Assembly (NCBI GenBank): GCA_947451925.1
Contig: CANGAW010000007.1
Span: forward strand, 1 to 64,000
From: Burkholderiales bacterium
GTDB lineage: Bacteria > Pseudomonadota > Gammaproteobacteria > Burkholderiales > Burkholderiaceae_D
Direction: 5' to 3'
Length of the DNA: 64,000 nucleotides
Shown here: piece by piece, positions 44,400 to 56,996 of the stretch
Layout of the letters: the number at the start of each line of letters is the position of its first letter
Numbering within the stretch: position 1 is the first letter of the stretch
The notes under the pieces: generated by a model
The model's database searches: none
What the model saw: only the letters and a program-made list of their open reading frames with translations
Told to the model about the DNA's origin: nothing
Translations under genes and position numbers: made by a program

Positions 44400-45704
44400 C
44401 GCAGCTTCGACGGCTAGCGCCACACCGATCAGGTGCGCATCCGTCATTGCCGGGCCGGCCAGCATCAGGCCAACCGGCAAGCTGCCGCTGGCGTGACAGG
44501 GCAGGGAAATGGCGCAGCCGTCGAGCAAATTAATCAGCGAGGGATTACGCAATAACAAACGGTTGGCATCAAAAAATGCGTCTTCCGATGCTTCAAGGTT
44601 CGCAATGACGGGCGCCACAATGGGTACGGTCGGCATCAGCATTGCATCGAAGCCGCTCAGTTCGGCCTCCATACGCGTGATCCATGTTGTTCTTGCCTGA
44701 TGCAAGTGCGTAATTTCGGCAGGAGAATAATTGGCGCCAAGCTGCATGCGTTTGGCGACGCGCTGGTCATATTGATCGCCATGCTGTGTCAGCAGGGTCT
44801 GATGCCAGGCCCAGGCTTCGATGGGTGCAAAGCGATTAATCTGCTGCGCTTCTTCCAGCAGCGTCATCGGCAATTCGACAAGCGTGGCACCGGCTGCCGA
44901 AAGTATCGATAAGGCTGCCGCAAAGCTCGCTGCAACATGGGCATCGAGGTCGGCCATGACAACGGCTGCTGGCAGGGCAAAACGCAAACCGGCCAAAGGC
45001 AAGGCGGGCACGTTCAAACGCGTGTCGGCGATTACGCTGTCAATCAGCAGGCAGTCTTTGACCGAGCGGGTCATCGCGCAAATGGTGTCGAGTGACGGCG
45101 CCAGTGGAATTGTGCCTGCGACAGGTACCCGACGCATCGTGGGTTTGAAGCCGACCAGACCACATAGTGCTGCCGGAATCCGGATCGAGCCGCCCGTGTC
45201 CGAACCAATGCCGGCCATGCAGATGCCGGCCGCCACTGACACCGCAGCGCCGGAAGAAGAGCCACCCGGAATTCGCGCAACCAGCGCATCTGCCGGATTG
45301 GACGGGGTGCCGTAGTGCGGGTTTAAGCCAACGCCGGAAAAAGCAAACTCGGTCATATTGGTCTTGCCAATGATGGCCGCTCCTGCACGGCGCAGGCGCG
45401 CAACAACCGGTGCGTCAGCGCTAGCCGGAGCGGCATCGCGCAATACCAGCGAGCCGGCAAGCGTGGTCTCACCGGCGACATCGAGCAAATCCTTGATCGA
45501 GACCGGCAAGCCTGCCAGTGCCGGCCGGTTTGCCATTGCGGTATTGTCGGCCAGAGCCGCCGCAGCCAGTGCAGTGTCAGCATACAGGCGGGTGAACACA
45601 GCGGGTATTTGTGCTGCGCGTTCAAGGCAAGCGCTGATGCGCTGCTGATGGTTGAGGCCATCGGGTTCTGTGAAGGCAGGCTCGGACAAGGAAGGTGGCG
45701 TCAT
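44385..45704 (-). CDS. Amidase signature family hydrolase
   Basis: Ser-cisSer-Lys amidohydrolase of 439 residues. The catalytic lysine is in LPVSIKDLLDVAG near residue 72; the cis-serine and nucleophile are in GGSSSGAAVSVAAG and GSDTGGSIRIPAALCGLVG. All three are kept. The C-terminal half is family-variable. It is related to GatA and to aryl/urea amidases; it is not adjacent to gatB or gatC, so a role in tRNA amidation is unlikely. Substrate unknown. It ends convergently with the sigma-54-controlled gene and is divergent from purL. Confidence 0.85.
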   Translation of the reverse strand: MTPPSLSEPAFTEPDGLNHQQRISACLERAAQIPAVFTRLYADTALAAAALADNTAMANRPALAGLPVSIKDLLDVAGETTLAGSLVLRDAAPASADAPVVARLRRAGAAIIGKTNMTEFAFSGVGLNPHYGTPSNPADALVARIPGGSSSGAAVSVAAGICMAGIGSDTGGSIRIPAALCGLVGFKPTMRRVPVAGTIPLAPSLDTICAMTRSVKDCLLIDSVIADTRLNVPALPLAGLRFALPAAVVMADLDAHVAASFAAALSILSAAGATLVELPMTLLEEAQQINRFAPIEAWAWHQTLLTQHGDQYDQRVAKRMQLGANYSPAEITHLHQARTTWITRMEAELSGFDAMLMPTVPIVAPVIANLEASEDAFFDANRLLLRNPSLINLLDGCAISLPCHASGSLPVGLMLAGPAMTDAHLIGVALAVEAALQGL

Positions 45705-45810
45705 GGGGCAGCGTTTTTAAATCAAACAGAGTAAGTCCTAGAGCATACCTGAGCCTGAATTGGCAGGAGCGAGTCATTGCAGTGGGCTCAAAGTTCAGGG
45801 TCTGTCAGGG

Positions 45811-45816
45811 TATAAT
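45811..45816 (+). promoter_or_regulatory. Candidate -10 box of purL
   Basis: Perfect TATAAT 68 bp before the purL ATG; the -35 region at 17 nt spacing (TCAAAG) is poor. There is no PurR-type palindrome I can see. Confidence 0.35.
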
Positions 45817-45884
45817 CGCGCCTTTGCAATTGAACCTGCGGTGCACGTATTTTTGCTGCATTCGCGCCAACGCCCCTCTTCGCT

Positions 45885-48800
45885 ATGCTCATCCTGCCAG
45901 GCTGTAGTGCCCTGTCTGTTTTTCGTTCCCAACGCTTATTGTCACAACTGAAAGAAATTGAAGCGAGTGTCGTTGATATCAGCGCCCGTTTTGTTCATTT
46001 TGTTGAAGCCAGCGTCCCGCCCTCACCAGAAGAAATCAGCCGGCTCAATGCCTTGCTGACCTACGGTGATCTTTTTGCCGGTACTGAGTCAGGCGAACAA
46101 TTCGTGGTGATCCCGCGCCTGGGCACCATTTCGCCCTGGGCCAGCAAAGCCACCGACATTGCCCACAATTGCGGCATGGCGCAGGTGCATCGTATAGAAC
46201 GCGGTGTAACGTATTACGTCAGCCTGAAGTCTGGCTTGCTGGGCGGCGTAAAAAAACTCGACGCCGATAAAGTGGCGGCGATTACCGATTTGCTGCATGA
46301 CCGGATGACGGAAATGGTGATTCGCGATGCGCAGCAAGCGTCAGCTTTATTTAAAGAACTGCAGCCGCAAGCGCTGGCTTTTATTGATATCAGCGCCGGT
46401 GGCAAACAGGCACTGCATAGCGCCAACATTGAACTGGGTCTGGCCTTGTCGGACGACGAAATCGTTTATCTGTTTGAAGCCTTCACGCAAGCCAAGCGCA
46501 ACCCCACGGATGTGGAACTGATGATGTTTGCACAGGCAAACAGCGAACACTGCCGGCATAAAATATTTAATGCCGACTGGACCATCGACGGTGTGGCGCA
46601 AGACAAGTCGCTGTTTGCGATGATCAGAAATACCCATCAGCTGGCACCCAAGGGCACCATCGTTGCCTACTCCGATAATTCATCGGTGATTGAAGGCGCG
46701 ACGGTTTCACGCTTTTATCCGCGTGCAGCAGCTGGCAATGTGTATCAGGCTTCTGATGAGCTGACGCATATTTTGATGAAGGTGGAAACGCACAATCACC
46801 CGACTGCGATTTCGCCGTTTGCTGGTGCGGCAACCGGGGCCGGTGGTGAAATTCGCGACGAAGGCGCAACCGGGCGCGGCGCCAAGCCCAAGGCTGGCCT
46901 GACCGGCTTTACCGTCTCCAACCTGGCCATCCCGCATGCGGTGCGCCAGTGGGAAAATGCGCGTGATGTGAACGAAGCCGTGGCCTCACGCGCTCCGGGC
47001 ACGGCTGGCATGACCGGCAAGCCCGAGCGTATTGCATCAGCGCTGGAGATCATGATTGACGGCCCGCTCGGTGGCGCCGCATTCAACAATGAATTTGGCC
47101 GGCCAAATCTGGGCGGCTATTTCCGCACCTACGAGCAGAACGTGGCTGGCAGCGTTTACGGTTATCACAAGCCGATCATGATTGCCGGCGGCATAGGCAG
47201 CATTTCTGCGCTGCACACCAAGAAAAATGATCTGCCCGTTGGCAGCCTGCTGATCCAGCTTGGCGGACGCGGCATGCGTATCGGCATGGGTGGCAGTGCG
47301 GCGTCATCGATGACCACCGGCAGCAACACCGCCGATCTGGATTTTGATTCGGTTCAGCGCGGTAATCCGGAAATGGAAAGACGGGCACAGGAAGTGATCA
47401 ATGCCTGCTGGGCGATGGCAGACGTCAATCCTATTTTGTCGATTCACGACGTGGGCGCGGGTGGCCTGTCGAATGCTTTCCCGGAAATTACCAATGACGC
47501 CGGCCGTGGCGCGATTTTTGATTTGCGCAAAGTACCGCTGGAAGAAAGCGGTCTGGCACCAAAAGAAATCTGGAGCAATGAATCCCAGGAGCGTTATGTG
47601 CTGGGCATAGCCCCTGCCAGCCTGCCGCTGTTCAAGCTGCTGTGCGAACGCGAGCGTTGCCCGTTTGCGGTGGTCGGCGTTGCCACTGAAGAGCGGCAAC
47701 TGCGGGTGATCGACCCTGAGCATGATAACTATCCGGTTGATATGCCAATGGATGTCTTGCTGGGCAAACCACCGAAAATGCACCGGGATGTCAGCCGCGT
47801 CGCGCAAAGCTTAGCGCCACTGGATTTGACCGGCATTGCACTGGACGACGCGATTGAACGCGTTTTGCGTCTGCCAACGGTGGCCGACAAATCTTTCCTC
47901 ATCACGATTGGCGACCGTAGTGTTGGTGCCCATACGTCACGCGACCAAATGGTCGGGCCATGGCAAGTGCCGGTGGCTGATTGCGCCGTCACCACCATGA
48001 GTCATGAAGGCTATCTGGGTGAAGCGATGGCGATGGGTGAACGCACCCCACTTGCGGTCATTAACGCCCCCGCATCCGGCCGTATGGCCGTTGGCGAAGC
48101 GCTGACCAACATCGCCGCAGCATCCATTGCAGCGATAGGCGACATCAAATTATCGGCCAACTGGATGGCAGCTTGTGGCCAGCCGGGTCAGGATGCGGCC
48201 CTCTTTGACACCGTAAAAGCGGTTGGTATGGAACTCTGTCCGGCGCTCGGCATCAGCATCCCGGTGGGTAAAGATTCATTATCCATGCGCACTACGTGGC
48301 AAGAAGGTGGCGAGTCAAGATCGGTGACTTCGCCGGTGTCGCTGATTGTGTCGGCCTTTGCGCCGGTGACAGATGTGCGGCTGACGCTGACGCCGCAACT
48401 GCGCAAGGATGCCGGTGAGACTGCGCTGATTGTGATTGATCTGGGCCGCGGCAAAAACCGTCTGGGTGCATCGGCTTTTGCGCAAGTGATGCAGCAGATT
48501 GGCAATGAAGTGCCGGACGTGGACAGTGCGGAAGACCTGAAAGCATTTTTTGCAGCCATTCAGCAACTCACACGCGAGCAGCAGATCCTCGCCTACCATG
48601 ACCGTTCCGACGGTGGCCTCTTTGTGACGCTGGCAGAAATGGCTTTCGCCGGTCACAGCGGACTCTCGGTCAACCTCGACATTCTGGCCATGGAGAGTGA
48701 GCACGCCGCCGATTGGGGCGACTCGAAAAACTGGGCCAGTCAGGTCGGCGAGCGCAGAAATGACCTGACTTTGCGGGCCTTGTTTAACGAAGAACTGGGC

Positions 48801-49898
48801 GCAGTGATTCAGGTCAGGGCCGAGAAAAAGTCCGACGTCATGACGGTGTTGCGCGAACATGGGCTGGGAGCCTGCAGCCACATTATCGGCAAGCCTAACG
48901 ACCGTGATGTGATCGAATTCACCCGTGACGCCAAAGTCATCTACAACCAGCCACGCACGCATTTGCAGCGGGCCTGGAGCGAAACCAGCTGGCGCATTGC
49001 CCGTCTGCGTGACAATCCGGCCTGTGCCGACGCCGAATATGATCGCCTGCTCGACGCGACCGATCCGGGCATGACACCCAAGATTAGCTTCAATGTGCAG
49101 GAAGATGTTGCGGCTCCCTTCATCAATGCCGGTGCCAGACCAAGGGTGGCAATTCTGCGTGAGCAGGGCGTCAATTCCCATGTCGAGACCGCCTATGTGA
49201 TGCACAAAGCCGGCTTTGAAGCGGTGGATGTGCACATGAGCGACCTGATAGCGGGTCGTGCGCACTTGTCCGACTTCAAAGGCGCGATTGCTGTTGGCGG
49301 TTTCTCTTACGGCGACGTGCTGGGTGCCGGTGAAGGCTGGGCCAAGACCATTTTGTTCAACGCCAGTTTGTCGGACCAGTTTGCGCAATTTTTCGGGCGT
49401 TCTGACAGCTTTGCGCTCGGCATTTGCAATGGCTGCCAGATGATGAGCAATCTGAAATCCATCATCCCCGGTGCGCAGGCGTGGCCTAAATTCACGCGCA
49501 ACAAGTCCGAACAGTTTGAAGCCCGTTTTGTGATGGTTGAAGTCGCTGACTCACCATCGATTCTGTTTGCCGGCATGGCTGGTACGCAAACACCGATTGC
49601 GGTTTCGCACGGCGAAGGCTTTGCCAATTTTGACCAGACCGGCAGCGAGCAGGATGCGCTGGTGGCACTGCGTTTCGTGGACAACTTTGGTGCGGCCAGC
49701 GAAGCCTATCCGTTTAACCCGAATGGCTCGCCACAGGGAACCACAGCAGTGACTACGCCTGACGGACGCTTTACGGTGATGATGCCGCATGCTGAACGGG
49801 TGTTCCGTACGGTGCAGCATTCCTGGCATCCGGCCGGATGGAACGAAGAAGGGCCGTGGATGCGGATGTTTGGCAATGCCCGCAAGTGGGTGGGCTAA
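45885..49898 (+). CDS. purL: Phosphoribosylformylglycinamidine synthase (large form)
   Basis: Fourth enzyme of purine synthesis, converting FGAR to FGAM with glutamine and ATP. It has 1337 residues, the single-chain form found in beta- and gammaproteobacteria. It starts [20 protein letters not shown], as in the family. The synthetase domains contain [28 protein letters not shown] and [13 protein letters not shown]; the second half repeats the fold with [17 protein letters not shown] and later [18 protein letters not shown]. The C-terminal glutaminase has the nucleophile in [13 protein letters not shown] and the His block QHSWHPAGW. No truncation. Confidence 0.97.
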   Translation: MLILPGCSALSVFRSQRLLSQLKEIEASVVDISARFVHFVEASVPPSPEEISRLNALLTYGDLFAGTESGEQFVVIPRLGTISPWASKATDIAHNCGMAQVHRIERGVTYYVSLKSGLLGGVKKLDADKVAAITDLLHDRMTEMVIRDAQQASALFKELQPQALAFIDISAGGKQALHSANIELGLALSDDEIVYLFEAFTQAKRNPTDVELMMFAQANSEHCRHKIFNADWTIDGVAQDKSLFAMIRNTHQLAPKGTIVAYSDNSSVIEGATVSRFYPRAAAGNVYQASDELTHILMKVETHNHPTAISPFAGAATGAGGEIRDEGATGRGAKPKAGLTGFTVSNLAIPHAVRQWENARDVNEAVASRAPGTAGMTGKPERIASALEIMIDGPLGGAAFNNEFGRPNLGGYFRTYEQNVAGSVYGYHKPIMIAGGIGSISALHTKKNDLPVGSLLIQLGGRGMRIGMGGSAASSMTTGSNTADLDFDSVQRGNPEMERRAQEVINACWAMADVNPILSIHDVGAGGLSNAFPEITNDAGRGAIFDLRKVPLEESGLAPKEIWSNESQERYVLGIAPASLPLFKLLCERERCPFAVVGVATEERQLRVIDPEHDNYPVDMPMDVLLGKPPKMHRDVSRVAQSLAPLDLTGIALDDAIERVLRLPTVADKSFLITIGDRSVGAHTSRDQMVGPWQVPVADCAVTTMSHEGYLGEAMAMGERTPLAVINAPASGRMAVGEALTNIAAASIAAIGDIKLSANWMAACGQPGQDAALFDTVKAVGMELCPALGISIPVGKDSLSMRTTWQEGGESRSVTSPVSLIVSAFAPVTDVRLTLTPQLRKDAGETALIVIDLGRGKNRLGASAFAQVMQQIGNEVPDVDSAEDLKAFFAAIQQLTREQQILAYHDRSDGGLFVTLAEMAFAGHSGLSVNLDILAMESEHAADWGDSKNWASQVGERRNDLTLRALFNEELGAVIQVRAEKKSDVMTVLREHGLGACSHIIGKPNDRDVIEFTRDAKVIYNQPRTHLQRAWSETSWRIARLRDNPACADAEYDRLLDATDPGMTPKISFNVQEDVAAPFINAGARPRVAILREQGVNSHVETAYVMHKAGFEAVDVHMSDLIAGRAHLSDFKGAIAVGGFSYGDVLGAGEGWAKTILFNASLSDQFAQFFGRSDSFALGICNGCQMMSNLKSIIPGAQAWPKFTRNKSEQFEARFVMVEVADSPSILFAGMAGTQTPIAVSHGEGFANFDQTGSEQDALVALRFVDNFGAASEAYPFNPNGSPQGTTAVTTPDGRFTVMMPHAERVFRTVQHSWHPAGWNEEGPWMRMFGNARKWVG

Positions 49899-49931
49899 AG
49901 CAAGTGGGCTGAACAAAGCCTGAATAAAAAA

Positions 49932-49962
49932 AACAGGCGCTCAATGAGCGCCTGTTTTTTTT
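49932..49962. terminator. Bidirectional terminator purL / parvulin gene
   Basis: AACAGGCGCTCA and TGAGCGCCTGTT form a long perfect stem with A-run before and T-run after, between two convergent genes, so it can serve both strands. Confidence 0.88.
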
Positions 49963-49980
49963 GCGAAGATTCTTGATCAA

Positions 49981-50760
49981 TTACTGAATCTTGGCTTTCT
50001 TTTTCAGGTCTTGCTGGAAGGCTTGCAGTTTTTTCTGCTGCATGGATTCACCGATTTGTTTTTTGACTTCGTCAAAGCCCGGCACTTGCGCGTCGCGGGT
50101 TTCTTCGAGTTTGATCACATGGTAGCCAAACTGGGTTTTGATCGGTGTTGGTGTGACTTCACCTTTTTTCAACGCAACCATCGCGTCGGAAAATGGTTTG
50201 ACGAAAGCGCTTGGTGGCGCCCAGCCCAGGTCGCCGCCTTGTGCGCCTGATCCAGGATCAGTTGATACCTTGGCCAGTTCTTCAAACTTGCCGCCGGCTT
50301 TCAGCTTGGCGATGATGCCCTTTGCGTCTTCTTCTTTTTCAACCAGGATGTGACGTGCGTGGTATTCCTTGCCGCCGGACTGGGCCTTGAACTTGTCGTA
50401 CTCGGCCTTCATCTCATCGTCCTTGACCGGATTTTTCACCAGGTACTCGGTGGCGAGTGCACGAATCATGATCGACTGGCGTGCCAGTTCGATTTGATTT
50501 TTTACGTCAGGGCGATTGGCTACGCCTTGCTTGTCGGCTTCCTGAGCCAGTACTTCACGATTGATCAGTTCATCCTTGATCATTGCGCGCATTTCCGGCG
50601 TGTCTTGCTGACCCTGCTGGACCATTTGCTGGACCATGGCGTCAACCCGGCTGGATGGAACTGGCTTACCGTTAACAACGGCGATATTTTGGGCAAATGA
50701 AGGCAGGCAAGCGGAGGTCGCAAGCAGCACCATCAGACGAGCGGATTTCAAATTCATCAT
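49981..50760 (-). CDS. Exported parvulin-type peptidyl-prolyl isomerase
   Basis: 259-residue periplasmic folding catalyst of the SurA/PrsA group. A signal peptide is visible (NLKSARLMVLLATSACLPSFAQ, cleaved after about residue 21-23). A short SurA-type N-terminal domain is followed by a parvulin domain (about residues 125-220): YHARHILVEKEEDAKGII, GAQGGDLGWAPPSAFVKPF and TQFGYHVIKLEE. The C-terminus is lysine-rich. It starts at 50760 (MMNLK); an upstream in-frame start at 50805 would spoil the signal peptide. It is the last gene after bolA in the selO-msrB-yciB-bolA run, separated from bolA by 59 bp. Confidence 0.88.
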   Translation of the reverse strand: MMNLKSARLMVLLATSACLPSFAQNIAVVNGKPVPSSRVDAMVQQMVQQGQQDTPEMRAMIKDELINREVLAQEADKQGVANRPDVKNQIELARQSIMIRALATEYLVKNPVKDDEMKAEYDKFKAQSGGKEYHARHILVEKEEDAKGIIAKLKAGGKFEELAKVSTDPGSGAQGGDLGWAPPSAFVKPFSDAMVALKKGEVTPTPIKTQFGYHVIKLEETRDAQVPGFDEVKKQIGESMQQKKLQAFQQDLKKKAKIQ

Positions 50761-50819
50761 GGTCGTAAGGGTTAGAGTTTGTCGGAAAAAATCATGGCAT
50801 CCCAAGTACGAATGCCTGG

Positions 50820-51104
50820 TTAACTGCTACTTGCGTCGGCCTCAACCGGGGTCAATAAGGTCAGGGCAAGCGCATGTATTTCTTTGTGCATCATCTCGCG
50901 CAGGCAATCATACACCAGCCTATGCCGGGCGACGCGACTGAGCCCTTCAAAGCGTGTCGAGACCAGCCGCAGACGGTAATGTCCGCCGCCTGAAGCAGCG
51001 CCGGCGTGGCCGGCATGCAGGGCCGACTCATCCTGAATGTCACAAGGAACAGGGCCGAACTCGGCAAGCAGGATTTGTTCGATTTGCTGTTGACGCGGGT
51101 TCAT
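50820..51104 (-). CDS. bolA: BolA family protein
   Basis: 94-residue BolA protein, a partner of monothiol glutaredoxins in iron-sulfur handling and a stress/morphology factor. It has the [21 protein letters not shown] motif with family-conserved His and the downstream V...L...[11 protein letters not shown]. The start overlaps the yciB stop by 4 bp, so the two are coupled. The N-terminal part has a Gly/His/Ala-rich loop ([14 protein letters not shown]), common in BolA. Confidence 0.9.
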   Translation of the reverse strand: MNPRQQQIEQILLAEFGPVPCDIQDESALHAGHAGAASGGGHYRLRLVSTRFEGLSRVARHRLVYDCLREMMHKEIHALALTLLTPVEADASSS

Positions 51105-51721
51105 TCTGCTTCCTTGACATAGCGCGACAAAAACAGACTCTGGCCGATTACAAACACCAGCATCAGTCCGAGGAAACCGAATAATTTAAAGTTGACCCAG
51201 AACGCCAGCGGGAAATTGGCACCGATATACAAGTTAAGCGCGCCCATCACTAAAAAGAACAAGCCCCACGCCAGATTCAATTTGCGCCAGACGGGCTCGG
51301 GCAAATCCAGCTGCGCGCCGATCATCGATTTGATCAGATTTTTTTTGAACAAAATCGGACTCAGCAGCAATGCAGCAGAGAAGCACCAGTAAAGCACGGT
51401 TGGTTTTAGCTTGATGAATTGTTCATCATGAAAATAGATGGTCGCGCCGCCGAACACCGCAATAATGACAAAGGACACCCATAACATGTTGTCGACCTTC
51501 TTGCGCCGCGCAAGCAGCCAGCCGATCTGCGCCACGGTGGCGATGATGGCAACCGCGGTTGCCAGCAATATCGGCGCTTGCGCCAGACTGACTTCGCCAC
51601 CCGACACCAGTGCCGATAAATAATGGCTGCCAAAAGCCTGTGCGGCTTCAGGGTTAGCGCCGGTCAGTTTGAAGACAACAAAAAACAGGATGACCGGAAA
51701 CAGGTCGAATAGCAATTTCAT
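51101..51721 (-). CDS. yciB: Inner membrane protein YciB (IspZ / septation protein A)
   Basis: 206-residue polytopic inner-membrane protein, five or six helices, linked in E. coli and Shigella to cell division and envelope integrity. It starts [21 protein letters not shown], the usual N-terminus, and has [18 protein letters not shown] and [19 protein letters not shown], typical family blocks. Overlaps bolA by 4 bp; msrB is 20 bp upstream. Confidence 0.92.
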   Translation of the reverse strand: MKLLFDLFPVILFFVVFKLTGANPEAAQAFGSHYLSALVSGGEVSLAQAPILLATAVAIIATVAQIGWLLARRKKVDNMLWVSFVIIAVFGGATIYFHDEQFIKLKPTVLYWCFSAALLLSPILFKKNLIKSMIGAQLDLPEPVWRKLNLAWGLFFLVMGALNLYIGANFPLAFWVNFKLFGFLGLMLVFVIGQSLFLSRYVKEAE

Positions 51722-51741
51722 TCAATACTCGCAGTGAGGTG

Positions 51742-52143
51742 TTAGCCGACGGGCTCAAAACGCAGGGAAGCCGAGTTAATACAGTAGCGTAAACCAGTCG
51801 GTGGCGGGCCGTCCGGAAATACATGCCCCAGGTGGGCATCGCACACATTGCACAAGATTTCAGTACGCGCCATGCCGTAACTATTGTCTGTTTTTTCCGT
51901 AACATGCGCAGGATTGAGCGCACGAAAGTAGCTGGGCCAGCCGCAACCCGAATCGAATTTCGCATCGGACTCAAACAAGGCGGTGTCACAACACACGCAA
52001 TGGTAAATACCGTGCGCATGATGATCCCAGTAGCGGCCGGTGAACGCGCGCTCAGTTGCCGCATGGCGGGTCACTTCGTATTCCATAGGCTCGAGCATGG
52101 CGCGCCATTCGGCATCGCTGCGGTTTATTTTTTTATCTGACAT
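51742..52143 (-). CDS. msrB: Peptide methionine-R-sulfoxide reductase
   Basis: 133-residue cytoplasmic repair enzyme for oxidised methionine. Two zinc-binding CXXC pairs are visible (CVCCD and [10 protein letters not shown]), with the GCGWPSYF motif and the catalytic cysteine in [13 protein letters not shown]. It lies between selO and yciB on the same strand with short gaps, so a shared transcript is likely. Confidence 0.95.
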   Translation of the reverse strand: MSDKKINRSDAEWRAMLEPMEYEVTRHAATERAFTGRYWDHHAHGIYHCVCCDTALFESDAKFDSGCGWPSYFRALNPAHVTEKTDNSYGMARTEILCNVCDAHLGHVFPDGPPPTGLRYCINSASLRFEPVG

Positions 52144-52167
52144 AGTCGGTCTCCAGGCCGTTGATAT

Positions 52168-53676
52168 TCACGACGAACAACTGACTTCAAGCTTGCCGGC
52201 CCAATCGGGTGGCAAGGCGGCATAGTGCGCATGTTCTGGCTGTTCGTCAAAGGGATGCTGCAAAATAGTCAGCAGTTTTTCTACTTCCGAAAAATCTTTT
52301 TGCTGGGCTTTGTCGATCGCAATCTGGGCCAGATAATTGCGCAGCACATATTTCGGATTGACCCGGTTCATAGCCTGAGCACGTGCGGCATCGATACTGT
52401 TTTCTTGCCGTAGCCGGGCGCGGTATTGCAAAGCCCAGGCATCGAAGGCGGCGCGGTCAAGGAACAGGTCGCGCAAGGGCGCATCTCCCTGTGTATCACT
52501 CAGGTCTAATGCAGCAAGCCGGCGGAAAAACAGCGGGAAATCAACACGGCTGCGCTGCAAGATCAACAACAAGGCATCGATCAATTCTTGATCGTTTTCC
52601 ATCGTCGCAACGAGCCCAAGCTTGGCATGCCAGAGCGTAGCCATCTTGCGGTCAAAGCGGGGCTGATAATCTGCCAGTGCCGCATGCACATCATCGACTT
52701 CGCTGATCAAAGGCAGCAAAGCCTGACCCAAAGCATAGCAATTCCAGTGGCCGATTTGCGGCTGCATTTTGTAGGAATAGCGCCCCTGGCTGTCCGTGTG
52801 GTTGCAGATATGCGCCGGGTCGTAGGCTTCCATGAAACCGAAAGGACCGTAGTCCAGCGTGAGCCCCAGAATGGACATGTTGTCGGTATTAAGTACGCCA
52901 TGCATGAAACCGACCGCTTGCCACTGAGCCACCAGCTCTGCGGTACGGCCGGTGACTTCCTGCAGCAGTGCCTGATAAGGCTGGGCGACGTCGCTTAATT
53001 CGGGATAGCTGCGGGCAATCACATAGTCAGCCAGAGTTTGCAATTCTTGCTGACGATCATTTTGATACCAGTGCTCAAAAGACCCGAAGCGCACGAAGCT
53101 CGGTGCCATGCGCGTAACCACCGCCGTAGTTTCCGGTGTCTCGCGCATCACGCGCTGGTCTGAACCGATGACGGACAAGGCTCGCGAAGTCGGAATCCCC
53201 AAGCCTGCCATGGCTTCGGAACAGAGAAATTCGCGGATTGAGGAGCGCAGCACCGCACGACCGTCACCCATGCGCGAATACGGCGTCATGCCGGCGCCTT
53301 TTAACTGCAACTCGTATGCGCCTTCTGGTGAAACGGAGGGCGCGGCTGCTTCACCAAGCAAAATCGCGCGGCCGTCTCCAAGCTGACCGGCCCAGACGCC
53401 GAACTGATGCCCTGAATACACCGCTGACAGCGGTGCCGATTGGGCATGGCGGGCATTGCCACTAAACACCTGCAAAAAACCTTCGCTGTGCAAAGCGGCC
53501 GCATCAAGACCAATCAAGTCTGCTGCTGCCGGGTTGGCACAAACCAGATAAGGCGCAGGCAGCGGCGTTGAAGCCAGGCGTGTATAAAACGCCGGCGGCA
53601 ATGCCGCAAAGCTGTTTGTCAGGGGCAGTGTGGCCACACTGTGGCGCAGGGTAAGTCGTGTGTCGGGAGAATTCAT
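52168..53676 (-). CDS. selO: Protein AMPylase SelO (YdiU)
   Basis: Pseudokinase-fold enzyme that transfers AMP to protein Ser/Thr/Tyr, linked to redox homeostasis. It has 502 residues. Family blocks are [36 protein letters not shown] (nucleotide loop), [60 protein letters not shown] and [10 protein letters not shown]. The protein ends CSS, with the cysteine at the place where eukaryotic SelO has selenocysteine. msrB begins 24 bp later. It is divergent from the aldolase gene, about 98 bp apart. Confidence 0.94.
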   Translation of the reverse strand: MNSPDTRLTLRHSVATLPLTNSFAALPPAFYTRLASTPLPAPYLVCANPAAADLIGLDAAALHSEGFLQVFSGNARHAQSAPLSAVYSGHQFGVWAGQLGDGRAILLGEAAAPSVSPEGAYELQLKGAGMTPYSRMGDGRAVLRSSIREFLCSEAMAGLGIPTSRALSVIGSDQRVMRETPETTAVVTRMAPSFVRFGSFEHWYQNDRQQELQTLADYVIARSYPELSDVAQPYQALLQEVTGRTAELVAQWQAVGFMHGVLNTDNMSILGLTLDYGPFGFMEAYDPAHICNHTDSQGRYSYKMQPQIGHWNCYALGQALLPLISEVDDVHAALADYQPRFDRKMATLWHAKLGLVATMENDQELIDALLLILQRSRVDFPLFFRRLAALDLSDTQGDAPLRDLFLDRAAFDAWALQYRARLRQENSIDAARAQAMNRVNPKYVLRNYLAQIAIDKAQQKDFSEVEKLLTILQHPFDEQPEHAHYAALPPDWAGKLEVSCSS

Positions 53677-53774
53677 GTGGGCTTCTGTTACGATTGGCGA
53701 CGCACTAAAACAATTTGGTGCAACAGGCCGTTAGAGCCGAAGACCGTATTTTGACAGAGAAGAGGAGACCGCAT

Positions 53775-54551
53775 ATGAACGCCCCAGACCCTACCCAGAT
53801 TACTTCCCTTAAGCATCGCTGCAGTGCCGAAGAATGGCAGGCCCGGATTGACCTTGCTGCCTGCTACCGATTGGTTGCGACCTTCGGCTGGAGCGATCTG
53901 GTTTTTACCCACATTACTTCACGCGTGCCGGGCACGGATCATCATTTCCTGATCAACCCCTACGGCATGATGTTTGATGAAATCACCGCTTCCTCGCTGG
54001 TAAAAATTGATTTGGCCGGTAACAAGCTCGAAGAGTCACCATTCCCGGTCAACCCTGCCGGCTTCACCATTCACTCGGCCATTCATGCTGCGCGCGATGA
54101 TGCGCAATGTGTGTTGCATGTGCATAGCTTGAATGGCGTGGCCGTCTCAGCGCAGGAAGCAGGCGTGCTGCCTTTGTCGCAGCAATCGATTTTTGTGCTG
54201 AACAGCCTGGCTTATCACGACTACGAAGGGCTGGCATTGAATGACGAAGAAAGACCGCGTCTGGTAGCAGACTTCGGCGACAAACTCTATCTGATGCTGC
54301 GCAATCATGGTCTGCTCACTGTGGGCAAAACCGTCGCCGATGCATTTTTGAATATGTATATTTTCGAAACCGCTTGCACCATTCAGGTCAGAGCGATGGC
54401 TGGCGGTGCGCCTTTACGCATGATCGAAGAGAAAATCATCGACAACGCGATGGAGCAGGCTAGAGTCGTCACCAAGTCGCAGGGCGGCATGCTGGCATGG
54501 CCGGCACTGTTGCGCAAATTAGACCGGACCAACCCCGGCTATGATCAATAA
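53775..54551 (+). CDS. Class II aldolase / adducin family protein
   Basis: 258-residue zinc-dependent aldolase-fold protein. AGGAG precedes the ATG at 53775. Metal ligands are in VLHVHSLNGVAVS (two His, near residue 115) and LRNHGLLTVG (third His); the preceding HSAIHAARDDAQ block is also typical. Overall it resembles the group annotated as class II aldolase/adducin (YgbL or unknown members), not the well-known fuculose or ribulose phosphate aldolases. Reaction unknown. An HD-domain protein follows 60 bp downstream on the same strand. Confidence 0.85.
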   Translation: MNAPDPTQITSLKHRCSAEEWQARIDLAACYRLVATFGWSDLVFTHITSRVPGTDHHFLINPYGMMFDEITASSLVKIDLAGNKLEESPFPVNPAGFTIHSAIHAARDDAQCVLHVHSLNGVAVSAQEAGVLPLSQQSIFVLNSLAYHDYEGLALNDEERPRLVADFGDKLYLMLRNHGLLTVGKTVADAFLNMYIFETACTIQVRAMAGGAPLRMIEEKIIDNAMEQARVVTKSQGGMLAWPALLRKLDRTNPGYDQ

Positions 54552-54611
54552 TGCGCCAATAAAAAATACATACAAAATACATACAAAACGTATAAAAATT
54601 CGGAGACTCTC

Positions 54612-55187
54612 ATGCACGCACAAGCACAATTTACCGACCTTCAGCACAGCAAAGCCGAAGACTGGAAAGTCATCGGCGAAGATTTCAAAGCCTATGCCGC
54701 CGCACTGCCGGCACGAATCGTCGCCCACCTGAAATTACTGGACGGAGATTTTGGCGGCTTTCCGGTTGACCGGCTTACGCACAGCTTGCAGACCGCCACC
54801 CGTGCCTATCGCGATGGCAAAGATGAAGAATATGTGATCTGTGCGCTGCTGCATGACATTGGCGACACCCTGGGCAGCTTTAACCATCCCGATATTGCCG
54901 CGGCCATTTTGAAACCCTTCGTCAGCCCTGAAAATTTCGAGATGATCGAAAAGCACGGCCTGTTTCAGGCCTATTATTTTTTCCATTTTCTGGGCATGGA
55001 TCGCAATCTGCGCGACCAGTTCAAAGGCCAGCCTGTGTATGACCGCACGCTGGAATTTTGCGAAAAATACGATGCGCCGGCTTTTGATAAAGACTACGAC
55101 ACCCTGCCTCTATCCTTTTTCGAGCCTATGCTGCAGCGCCTGATGGCCAAGCCAAAACAGACGATTTATACGATGGCGCAAAACTGA
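54612..55187 (+). CDS. HD-domain protein, possible PhnZ-like oxygenase
   Basis: 191-residue cytoplasmic HD-fold metalloprotein. Putative ligands are H57, H81-D82 (LLHDIGD), H92, H115 and D154. The spacing H57 to H81 (24) and H92 to H115 (23) resembles what I recall of the mixed-valent di-iron oxygenases PhnZ/TmpB, and the run HSLQTATRAYRDG also fits that group, in contrast to nucleotide phosphohydrolases. This is a reading by eye. The gene follows an aldolase and precedes a CoA ligase, all plus strand. The region between (54552-54611) is AT-rich. A GGAG box precedes the ATG. Confidence 0.78.
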   Translation: MHAQAQFTDLQHSKAEDWKVIGEDFKAYAAALPARIVAHLKLLDGDFGGFPVDRLTHSLQTATRAYRDGKDEEYVICALLHDIGDTLGSFNHPDIAAAILKPFVSPENFEMIEKHGLFQAYYFFHFLGMDRNLRDQFKGQPVYDRTLEFCEKYDAPAFDKDYDTLPLSFFEPMLQRLMAKPKQTIYTMAQN

Positions 55188-55295
55188 TTTTTTACTGTTT
55201 GTTGCGTCGCACGATAGAAAGTCATTGACGAAATTAGAACGCTCGTTCGAAAATCCACGCATAAAAACATTGCAGTGCAATACAAGGGAGACATG

Positions 55296-56948
<1,653 letters not shown>

Positions 56949-56996
56949 ATGATGCAGACGTTTGACTGATCATTCTGTCCTGGAAAGGTAGTGCAC

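Noticed and set aside
48315..49388. Long reverse-strand ORF (357 residues) inside purL
   Set aside because: Opposite to the highly conserved purL glutaminase and synthetase regions; composition is that of antisense codons, no recognisable domain.
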